Shown here: in pieces, positions 1-5,985 of the stretch
How the letters are laid out: every line of letters starts with the position of its first letter
How positions within the stretch are numbered: the stretch's first letter is position 1
Origin: Proteiniphilum sp.
GTDB taxonomy: Bacteria; Bacteroidota; Bacteroidia; Bacteroidales; Dysgonomonadaceae
DNA: 10,468 nt
Direction of reading: 5' to 3'
NCBI GenBank assembly: GCA_012728465.1
Contig: JAAYFB010000253.1
Coordinates: forward strand, 1 to 10,468
The notes under the pieces: model-generated
Database searches by the model: none
Seen by the model: the letters and a program-made list of their open reading frames with translations, nothing else
Told to the model about the DNA's origin: nothing
Program-made: the position numbers and the translations under genes

Positions 1-729
1 AGCAGTGAAATCGCTCTTAAATACATTATTGAAGTCGTAATCTAAATTAGCGAAGATATTGAAGTTCCTTTTTAATGCGTACTCACCACCTATTTGAGCA
101 CCCCATTGAAAAGTTCTTAAATCGTTAGAAAAATCATATGGGCCTCTACGTTCACCTTCGAAAATATGTTTTTCACCAGTTGGCGATCCCTGTCTAAGAT
201 AACCATCACTCACATATCCTGAGAATCCCGAGTCAATAAGAAATGACATATTAAGTCCACCGTAAATATTCCATCTTTCAGATAAAGATTTTACTACAGA
301 AAGCGGAACTACTACATATGTATTTTGCACCTCAGTATTTACCAATCCAGTATAATAACCTTTAATAGATGCATTATCCATAATAACTTCAGTGAAATAG
401 TTTTTAACACGTGCCTCAGTCTTCATACCTTTCGCTTGAAATCTAGCACCTAAGCGCACACCCCAATCTTGATCATCACAAAGCCACTTGGTAGCTTGCA
501 GTCCTAATCCCAGTTGTAAACCTGGATTAAATGATTCTATCTTTCTGATCTCTTTAGGGAAGTTTGTTGGCATGCTACCACCAATAGCAAACTGCGCATT
601 TACTTCGTAGTCTATGTTCTCTGTAAAGAAGCTTTTAAATGCTCCTTTGTTAGATGCTTGTGCATTGCCAACTAAAATAAATAGTGATGCAATAAGCAAT
701 AGTGATATTTGTCTATATTTTTGTTTCAT
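1..729 (-). CDS. Outer-membrane beta-barrel protein, 3' end cut by window edge
   Basis: An open frame of 243 codons starts at the ATG at 729 and runs off the left edge, so the C-terminus is missing. The first about 25 residues (MKQKYRQISLLLIASLFILV then GNAQA) form a Sec signal peptide with probable cleavage after the AQA. The mature part alternates hydrophobic and polar residues in amphipathic strands, for example YVVVPLSVV (about 142-150), WNIYGGLNMSF and FNIFANLDYDF. This resembles the OMP_b-brl/PorT-like small barrels of Bacteroidota. It starts 49 bases after the stop of the lipoprotein gene upstream on the same strand, so the two are probably co-transcribed. That pairing suggests a surface complex, but the sequence shows no substrate. 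The barrel class is well supported; the specific role is unknown. Confidence 0.8.
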   Translation of the reverse strand, partial: MKQKYRQISLLLIASLFILVGNAQASNKGAFKSFFTENIDYEVNAQFAIGGSMPTNFPKEIRKIESFNPGLQLGLGLQATKWLCDDQDWGVRLGARFQAKGMKTEARVKNYFTEVIMDNASIKGYYTGLVNTEVQNTYVVVPLSVVKSLSERWNIYGGLNMSFLIDSGFSGYVSDGYLRQGSPTGEKHIFEGERRGPYDFSNDLRTFQWGAQIGGEYALKRNFNIFANLDYDFNNVFKSDFTA

Positions 730-778
730 ATCTATGTTTTAATTTGAATAGTTAAACTTGAATCAATAAGAATTACTC

Positions 779-1966
779 CTAACCTTCTACGTCTGTATTC
801 TCTTCTGTTGTTATTTGAACTTCATCAATTAACAACGTACTTCCTACAGCTGCATTAAAAATTGCACCCTCTTTGCTTGATGAGAATACGATTGTAAACA
901 TATATTCCTTTTCAGGATCAAATGTTTTACCATTTTCAAACTCAAACTTCATCTCAAATGGCTTCCATTCATCGGTTTCAATTGCAAACTCTTTAGGAAG
1001 TCGAGCAACACTTACCATGCGATCATCTTTAAAGTTATGGCTTCCTGTTAAATAGTTGTTTGATTCAGTTTTTTCAAATAATATCGCATATCCATCCCAA
1101 ATATCTTCGGTCAATTCACTCGGCTCTTTACTATTAACTACAAATTTTTCACCAGCTTTATATTTAAAATATCCTGTAACTGTTTTAGGAGCATAAGCAT
1201 AAGTATATGCCTGTCCAAACTCTGTAGCTGATAGAGGATTACTCACTTTTGCACGGATAAAATTACCCAAGAACAGGCTACCTGCAGCAATTGGAGCTCC
1301 AAACATACCACCTAAAGGACCAGTACTTACAGTTTTTAGTTTTGCCCCTTTACCTATGTATCCTTTATCAGTCTGCACTGTTGGCCAAAGTTCAGAATCA
1401 AATTCCTCACCTTTACCTCCGATAACTCCTAATAAAAAGTCATAACCCAAGTTACCACTATCCCAGTCTGCTCTACGAGTAGTCATATCTGCAGCATAAT
1501 CGAAAAACTTAGGAAGAGGTCCTATTACGTATGATCCGAATCCTTCCCCAACGACATCATAAATAATTTCCTGGTGCTCAAAAGAATATGCAAATAAAGT
1601 ACCTTCATCTACAATAAACTCTACAGTATATTTTTTTTCCCACAATCCATCTTCAGAAGTAACTGTGTAAGTCTGTGGATTTAAGAAGTCAAGTTCTGTT
1701 CCACTTTCTGGTATTATTGTAGCACCTTCTGTAAGAACAAACTCTGGAGCAAACTTATAGCTACTGGCAAATTGTCTTAATTTGAACGTAACTTTATTAT
1801 TAGTTATAGATGGCTCTAACTGTAATATAGAAGAAGCATCTTCAATAGTTGCTTTTTCAATATCGGCCTCTGCATTCAGAGCCTCCTCCTTAATACAAGA
1901 AGTAAACATTGCACCCGATGCAAATAGCATTGTTGCAATGACAACAAAATTTCTTATTTTCTTCAT
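779..1966 (-). CDS. Surface-type lipoprotein, Ig-like N-terminal region and probable PCMD domain
   Basis: The protein has 395 residues. The N-terminus is a lipoprotein signal peptide with lipobox FTSC (lipidated Cys24). The residues after the Cys, IKEE, are charged in the manner of the Bacteroidota lipoprotein export signal, so surface exposure is likely. About residues 45-120 look like an Ig-like fold (LEPSITNNKVTFKL through YTVTSEDGLWEKKYTVEF). The remainder resembles the PCMD (putative carbohydrate metabolism) domain. Its end has the typical layout: a W-P/F-F-K/F segment (WKPFEMKFEF), then IVFSSSKEGAIFNAAVGSTL and LLIDEVQI. PCMD proteins are common Bacteroidota lipoproteins with a beta-sandwich and presumed glycan contact; no catalytic residues can be named. 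It is the first gene of a two-gene unit, with a promoter at about 2078-2109 and a leader of roughly 105 bases. Confidence 0.78.
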   Translation of the reverse strand: MKKIRNFVVIATMLFASGAMFTSCIKEEALNAEADIEKATIEDASSILQLEPSITNNKVTFKLRQFASSYKFAPEFVLTEGATIIPESGTELDFLNPQTYTVTSEDGLWEKKYTVEFIVDEGTLFAYSFEHQEIIYDVVGEGFGSYVIGPLPKFFDYAADMTTRRADWDSGNLGYDFLLGVIGGKGEEFDSELWPTVQTDKGYIGKGAKLKTVSTGPLGGMFGAPIAAGSLFLGNFIRAKVSNPLSATEFGQAYTYAYAPKTVTGYFKYKAGEKFVVNSKEPSELTEDIWDGYAILFEKTESNNYLTGSHNFKDDRMVSVARLPKEFAIETDEWKPFEMKFEFENGKTFDPEKEYMFTIVFSSSKEGAIFNAAVGSTLLIDEVQITTEENTDVEG

Positions 1967-2077
1967 TATTAAAAAAATTAATTTTCCGACAATAACCTAA
2001 ATTATCAGACGTAGTTTGTTTCTAAATTAATACACAATGATACTTGCTCTACAAAAATGATTTTGCATGCAAGACTA

Positions 2078-2109
2078 CAAAGATAATGCAATACTTCGTT
2101 TTGAGCAAT
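2078..2109 (-). promoter_or_regulatory. Bacteroidota housekeeping promoter for the lipoprotein/barrel unit
   Basis: Read on the minus strand, TATCTTTG (2078-2085) matches the -7 consensus TAnnTTTG, and ATTG (2106-2109) lies 20 bases upstream as the -33 element. Transcription would start near 2071, about 105 bases before the ATG at 1966. The rest of the 318-base gap 1967-2284 shows no ORF, RNA gene or clear repeat. Confidence 0.6.
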
Positions 2110-2284
2110 AAAGTTAAAGTTTGAAGCGACAATTATGTTTTTCTATATTACAAAATCGTTTTAGATAATTATCAAATATGTGCGAATCATACATAGAGTG
2201 AAGGAGTATTTATAGGAAAACAATTTAATAACTCTCAATATACATTCTTGCACTAAGATCAATACTAACAGGAGTCATAAATAG

Positions 2285-2315
2285 AAAAACCGCTCCCTTT
2301 TAAGAGAAGCGGTTT
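2285..2315 (-). terminator. Intrinsic terminator, duplicated copy
   Basis: On the minus strand the 8-base stem AAACCGCT/AGCGGTTT (2308-2315 with 2287-2294) closes a 13-base loop and runs into five T (2285-2289). It is nearly identical to the terminator after tRNA-Phe (2734-2764), differing by one extra T in the loop. It would end transcripts of the GIY-YIG ORF. Confidence 0.75.
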
Positions 2316-2321
2316 AGATTG

Positions 2322-2381
2322 TGGTGCCACCAGGAATCGTCCGCGATAGCCATCGGGACGGGGAAACAAGGATTTTCAGTC
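2322..2381 (-). pseudogene. tRNA-Phe 3' fragment interrupted by a hairpin insertion
   Basis: This is a broken second copy of the tRNA-Phe 3' part. From 2322 to 2339 it matches the acceptor and T-arm 3' side exactly, and 2367-2381 matches the anticodon-arm side of the real gene (2800-2814). Between them the tRNA has 11 bases (2789-2799), but this copy has 27 (2340-2366), including a near-palindrome. The 5' half (D-arm and acceptor 5' strand) is absent; beyond 2381 the sequence diverges. It cannot fold as a tRNA. Together with the following terminator it forms a direct repeat of about 97 bases of the region 2735-2814, flanking the GIY-YIG gene. Confidence 0.85.
2340..2358. repeat. Near-palindromic hairpin inside the tRNA fragment
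   Basis: TCC(G)CGAT, loop AGCC, ATCGGGA: a 7-base stem with a single bulged G at 2343. It sits where the T-arm of the tRNA copy should be and is absent from the intact tRNA-Phe. It resembles TCCCGATAGCTATCGGGA-type palindromes that I recall from intergenic DNA of Bacteroidota; that recollection is not verified here. Confidence 0.6.
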
Positions 2382-2414
2382 ATTTAATTAAGACAACAAT
2401 CGTAGGTGATATAA

Positions 2415-2714
2415 TCATGACTCACTATATCGCTTCAATAGCTTAATAGAAATATCTGGATACTGCTTTAAAGAAAAATAATACTTTCTACTTTTCATAC
2501 GCTTAATATGACGTTCGATTAAAATGGCTTGCTTCTTAGTTTCACAAGCAATTGAGTAAAACAATTCCCAATCAGTAGCTAGCTTGGTATATGACTCATA
2601 ATAGAATCCATCATTATGTTGCGAAACTCTCTCGGTTAAAGATTCAGTATATCCAACATAAAAACCATCTAAAAATGGACTATATAATAAATAGACATGG
2701 TAGCTCATAATCAC
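2415..2714 (-). CDS. Stand-alone GIY-YIG nuclease domain protein
   Basis: This 99-residue protein consists of a GIY-YIG fold and a short basic tail. The two motif strands are HVYLLYS (about 6-12, in the GIY position) and FYVGYT (about 18-23, in the YIG position). Arg29 in LTERVSQHN and Glu67 in IERHIKRMKSRKYY fit the conserved Arg and catalytic Glu of the family. It resembles the small YhbQ/UPF0213-like GIY-YIG proteins frequent in Bacteroidota. Met3 (codon at 2706-2708) is an alternative start and gives the usual MSYHVY beginning. The gene starts only about 20 bases after the tRNA-Phe terminator and has no convincing promoter, so expression may depend on terminator read-through. It is flanked by direct repeats of the tRNA-Phe 3' region, which suggests a mobile or homing-type origin. 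Its target and activity are not known. Confidence 0.85.
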   Translation of the reverse strand: MIMSYHVYLLYSPFLDGFYVGYTESLTERVSQHNDGFYYESYTKLATDWELFYSIACETKKQAILIERHIKRMKSRKYYFSLKQYPDISIKLLKRYSES

Positions 2715-2732
2715 CAGAATATAGTTTTAAAA

Positions 2733-2764
2733 CAAAAAACCGCTCCCTTTAAGAGAAGCGGTTT
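2733..2764 (-). terminator. Intrinsic terminator of tRNA-Phe
   Basis: On the minus strand the stem AAACCGCT (2757-2764) pairs with AGCGGTTT (2737-2744) around a 12-base loop and is followed by six T (2734-2739). It lies six bases after the tRNA 3' end. It probably also ends any read-through from thiL, because no other terminator is visible between thiL and the tRNA. Confidence 0.85.
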
Positions 2765-2770
2765 AGATTG

Positions 2771-2843
2771 TGGTGCCACCAGGAATCGAACCGGGGACAC
2801 AAGGATTTTCAGTCCTTTGCTCTACCAACTGAGCTATGGCACC
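2771..2843 (-). tRNA. tRNA-Phe (anticodon GAA)
   Basis: A 73-base cloverleaf. The acceptor GGTGCCA pairs with TGGCACC and the discriminator is A; 3' CCA is not encoded, as usual in this phylum. The D-arm is GCTC-AGTTGGTA-GAGC. The anticodon arm is AAGGA-CTGAAAA-TCCTT with GAA in the loop. The variable loop is GTGTC and the T-loop TTCGATT. The T-stem is CCCGG/CCTGG, which leaves a C-U mismatch at its middle pair (C51/U63); the other pairs are canonical. It has its own strong promoter and a terminator. Confidence 0.95.
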
Positions 2844-2887
2844 AACGCTTAAGTTGTTTGTGCAATGTCGTTTCTGAATTGCGATTG

Positions 2888-2918
2888 CAAAGATATAGCC
2901 TTTTTTTGAACTTGCAAA
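2888..2918 (-). promoter_or_regulatory. Promoter of tRNA-Phe
   Basis: On the minus strand TTTG (2915-2918), exactly 19 bases, then TATCTTTG (2888-2895): a full match to the Bacteroidota sigma-A consensus. The predicted start is near 2881, about 40 bases before the mature tRNA 5' end. Confidence 0.75.
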
Positions 2919-2950
2919 GAATTACACAAGAAAAATGAATTTATTTTTAT

Positions 2951-3976
2951 TTATTCGCTTATCTGTGTCCAACCTTGTGCTCTGAGCTCCATACTTTGAT
3001 TATCTCTAGTAATAAGCACACAACCATCTTCGGCACTTGTGATATGCCCTACTAAATGAATGCCCGTTATAGCAATAGCTTCATCATGGAGCGATAAAGG
3101 AACTGTAAATAACAACTCATAATCCTCGCCACCATTTAGTGCTACTGTAGATACGTTCATGTTAAATGTCTCTGCCATGGAAGCTGTTTGATAATCTATC
3201 GGCAGACGATCTTCAAATATTTTACATCCCACATTGCTTTGTTTACAAATATGCAGTATGTCTGAAGACAATCCATCTGACACATCTATCATTGCGGTGG
3301 GCTTAATATTGTGCTCTGCCAGAAATTTAACAATATCTTTTCGAGCCTCTGGTTTTAGTTGACGCTCTAATATATACTCTTTTCCTGAGAAATCAGGTTG
3401 TTGCTCTTCCTGCCCAGCAAATATTTGCTTTTCACGTTCGAGCAGTTGCAATCCCATATAGGCAGCACCCAAATCTCCCGATACGAATATCAAGTCTGTA
3501 TCTTTGGCACCATCACGAGTCACCACTTTGTCCGAATCTGCAATACCTATACATGTTACAGAAATGGTGAAACCTGTTAATGATGAGGAAGTATCTCCAC
3601 CCACTAAGTCAACGCCATAGACACTACAAGCCAATAATACTCCTGCATAGAACTCCTCCAAGTCCTCAACCGAGAATCTTTTAGAGATACCTAGCGACAT
3701 GGTTATCTGCTGTGGTGTACCATTCATTGCATATATGTCAGAAAAGTTAACCACAGCTGCTTTATATCCCAGATGCTTCAGTGGTGTGTAAACAAGATCG
3801 AAATGAATGCCCTCGAGCAAAAGATCAGTAGATACAAGAGTTTGCTTGTCTCCATTATCTATTATTGCTGCATCATCCCCTACTCCACGCTTTGTGGTAG
3901 ACTGTGTGATTTTTATATTTTTAGTTAGGTGATCAATTAATCCAAATTCACCTAATGTTGATATCTCTGTACGCAT
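2951..3976 (-). CDS. thiL: Thiamine-monophosphate kinase
   Basis: ThiL phosphorylates thiamine monophosphate to thiamine diphosphate with ATP, the last step of cofactor synthesis, in the cytoplasm. The 341 residues match the family length. The visible motifs come in the right order: GVGDDAA (31-37), DLLLEGIHFD (51-60), NFSDIYAMNGTP (77-88), VGGDTS (125-130), VSGDLG (165-170), LKPEAR (207-212), DVSDGL (231-236) and GGEDYELLF (282-290). The Asp-rich motifs bind Mg-nucleotide and phosphate in the PurM/ThiL fold. It is the last gene of the sppA-lpxK-punA-thiL run, 102 bases after punA, and runs toward tRNA-Phe with no terminator of its own. No thiamine riboswitch or separate promoter is evident ahead of it. 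The sequence looks intact. Confidence 0.95.
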   Translation of the reverse strand: MRTEISTLGEFGLIDHLTKNIKITQSTTKRGVGDDAAIIDNGDKQTLVSTDLLLEGIHFDLVYTPLKHLGYKAAVVNFSDIYAMNGTPQQITMSLGISKRFSVEDLEEFYAGVLLACSVYGVDLVGGDTSSSLTGFTISVTCIGIADSDKVVTRDGAKDTDLIFVSGDLGAAYMGLQLLEREKQIFAGQEEQQPDFSGKEYILERQLKPEARKDIVKFLAEHNIKPTAMIDVSDGLSSDILHICKQSNVGCKIFEDRLPIDYQTASMAETFNMNVSTVALNGGEDYELLFTVPLSLHDEAIAITGIHLVGHITSAEDGCVLITRDNQSMELRAQGWTQISE

Positions 3977-4078
3977 ATGAAAAAGTATAATTAGTTGTGC
4001 TTATTATAAAAAGCAAACAAGCAAACGCACAATGGGTTCACTTGTTCACAAATATGTTGTTAAAAAAAATAAAGCTTA

Positions 4079-4891
4079 TTAGATGCGCTCTACAATAGTA
4101 CGCATAATTTCAGCCATCTTAGGCTGTGCTTCGTTAGCTGCAATCTGCACCTCCTCATGAGATACTTCGACAATTTTACCAATTACACCAAGGTCTGTAA
4201 TAATAGAGAATGCAAGAACTTTCATCTTAGCATGGTTAGCAACGATTACTTCAGGAACCGTTGACATACCCACTGCATCACCTCCTATTATACGCAACCA
4301 GTTGTACTCTGCTGGTGTTTCGAATGTAGGGCCAGTAAGACCAATATATACTCCGTGTTGAAGTTTAATATTTTTCTCTTTAGCCACTTCCATTGCCATA
4401 AGGCGAAGCTCCTTGTTGTATGCCTCGCTCATATCGGGGAAACGTGTACCAAGCTCTTCATGGTTTTTGCCATGCAATGGATGCTCAGGGAATAGATTGA
4501 TATGATCTTCAATCAACATAATATCACCTACATCAAAGCTTGAGTTCATTCCACCCGCAGCGTTCGATACAAATAGATACTCTACACCCAGTGCTTTGAA
4601 AACTCGCACAGGAAAGGTTACTTGCTTCATGTTGTAACCTTCGTAGTAGTGAAAGCGACCTTGCATAGCCAACACTCTTTTGCTACCAAGCGTTCCAATG
4701 ATTAATTTACCGCTATGTCCTTCGACAGTAGAGACAGGGAAGTTTGGAATTTCGGTATATGAAATTTCTGTTGTATCTTTTATCTCGTCTGCCAATGCAC
4801 CAAGTCCTGTACCTAGAATGATGGCAACGTTAGGAACGTCACCAATTCTTCCTTTTAAATAATCAGCCGTTTGTTTGATAGTTTCTAACAT
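4079..4891 (-). CDS. punA: Purine nucleoside phosphorylase (trimeric PNP-I type)
   Basis: The enzyme cleaves purine nucleosides with phosphate to free base and ribose-1-phosphate, for purine salvage. The 270 residues fit the trimeric PNP/MTAP family. Motifs: ILGTGLG (25-31, phosphate loop), VEGHSGKL (57-63), QGRFHYYEGY (77-86), SNAAGG (109-114), GPTFETPAEY (187-196, purine-contacting Glu) and VGMSTVPEVIVA (207-218). The position aligned with human PNP Asn243, which contacts the base, is Asp233 here (SIITDLG). This may widen use toward 6-amino purines and I believe it is common in Bacteroidota homologues. The start overlaps the end of lpxK by 29 bases, implying translational coupling. There is no sign of damage. 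Confidence 0.93.
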   Translation of the reverse strand: MLETIKQTADYLKGRIGDVPNVAIILGTGLGALADEIKDTTEISYTEIPNFPVSTVEGHSGKLIIGTLGSKRVLAMQGRFHYYEGYNMKQVTFPVRVFKALGVEYLFVSNAAGGMNSSFDVGDIMLIEDHINLFPEHPLHGKNHEELGTRFPDMSEAYNKELRLMAMEVAKEKNIKLQHGVYIGLTGPTFETPAEYNWLRIIGGDAVGMSTVPEVIVANHAKMKVLAFSIITDLGVIGKIVEVSHEEVQIAANEAQPKMAEIMRTIVERI

Positions 4892-5966
4892 GTTTGAAAA
4901 TTTTTTTATTAAATGATTCTTTATCTTTATTCTTTAAAAATACTACCTGAATAGGAACATAATAAAGATTTCTCTTTACGTTCTCATTAATATTATCAAT
5001 AGTTCGCAATCTAGTTGCATCCTTTTCAGTAGTAATTATTATCTTATTATCTGCATCAACGTCCATTTTTGCAAAATGATTTTCAATGCTCTTTATATCC
5101 TCCTTATCGAAGTGATGATGATCGGGAAATTCTATCGAATCAACTTTTACCGAATTGCTAGTAAGGAAATCCTTAAATGGCTTGGGCATAGCAATACCTG
5201 TAACTAGCAATATATGCTTAGAGTTAAGACATGAAATAGGCATAGTCTCAGTCTCAATATCTTGAAAGACAGGTTTAAGATCTCCGTAATCGAATGTTGA
5301 GTAATAAAGTTTTTGAAATGGAAACAAATCCAGATTTGTTTCACATATTCTGAACTCTATTGGTGACATATCCCTCTTACACTTAGTAACAATGACTATG
5401 GAGGCCCTATGTCGCCCCTTAAACGATTCACGCAGATTGCCAGCAGGCAAAAATATATCTTCATGTATAGGCCTATTGCTATCTACCAAAAGAATGGACA
5501 ATGATGGCCTCACTCGTCTATGCTGATAGCCATCATCTAGCAATATCAGATCAGGCCGATTTTCTGCCTTATTATCCATTATCTTCTCAATAGCACTTTT
5601 TCTATCCTTATCTACATACACCAATGCATGGGGGTACTTACGCTTTATTTGCAGAGGCTCATCACCCACCTCTTCAGCAGTGGTATTAACCTCGACCACA
5701 CAAAAACCTTTACTCTTGCGCTTATATCCTCGGCTTAGCACTCCCACTTTATAATGTGGCGATAGTAGCTCGATCAGATACTCAATGTGAGGGGTTTTGC
5801 CTGTGCCACCTACAGTGATATTTCCAACACAAATTACAGGAATATCAAATTTGTACTGCTTGTAGATATTTCTATCATACATCCAGTTTCGAATATTCAC
5901 AACACCCCCATATAGCCAAGCAAATGGCAATAATAATTTACGTATTTTGGATGTCATGAAACCCAT
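4863..5966 (-). CDS. lpxK: Tetraacyldisaccharide 4'-kinase (lipid A kinase)
   Basis: LpxK phosphorylates the 4' position of the lipid A disaccharide precursor at the cytoplasmic face of the inner membrane. The protein has 367 residues. An N-terminal hydrophobic amphipathic stretch (LLLPFAWLYGGV, 11-22) likely anchors it. The Walker A is TVGGTGKT (51-58). SRGYKRKS (78-85) and GDEP (101-104) follow; Asp102 aligns with the catalytic Asp of characterised LpxK. LLDDGYQHRRV (142-152) is the Walker B-like segment. FPDHHHF (280-286) and TTEKDATRL (312-320) are the C-terminal family motifs. It begins 19 bases after sppA; Met4 is an alternative start. Its last 29 bases overlap punA. Its presence shows an outer membrane with 4'-phosphorylated lipid A precursors; in many Bacteroidales that phosphate is later removed by a phosphatase not seen here. 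Confidence 0.95.
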   Translation of the reverse strand: MGFMTSKIRKLLLPFAWLYGGVVNIRNWMYDRNIYKQYKFDIPVICVGNITVGGTGKTPHIEYLIELLSPHYKVGVLSRGYKRKSKGFCVVEVNTTAEEVGDEPLQIKRKYPHALVYVDKDRKSAIEKIMDNKAENRPDLILLDDGYQHRRVRPSLSILLVDSNRPIHEDIFLPAGNLRESFKGRHRASIVIVTKCKRDMSPIEFRICETNLDLFPFQKLYYSTFDYGDLKPVFQDIETETMPISCLNSKHILLVTGIAMPKPFKDFLTSNSVKVDSIEFPDHHHFDKEDIKSIENHFAKMDVDADNKIIITTEKDATRLRTIDNINENVKRNLYYVPIQVVFLKNKDKESFNKKIFKHVRNYQTNG

Positions 5967-5985
5967 TTATAACCTGTGCGCTTTC

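Noticed and set aside
2322..2381. Second functional tRNA-Phe
   Set aside because: The 5' half is missing and the T-arm is interrupted, so no cloverleaf can form.
2415..2843. Intron-encoded homing endonuclease in tRNA-Phe
   Set aside because: The tRNA is uninterrupted and the nuclease gene lies wholly after the terminator; there is no sign of group I intron structure.
3977..4078. Riboswitch or separate promoter before thiL
   Set aside because: No TPP-type conserved core and no TAnnTTTG match on the minus strand; thiL is best read as part of the upstream operon.
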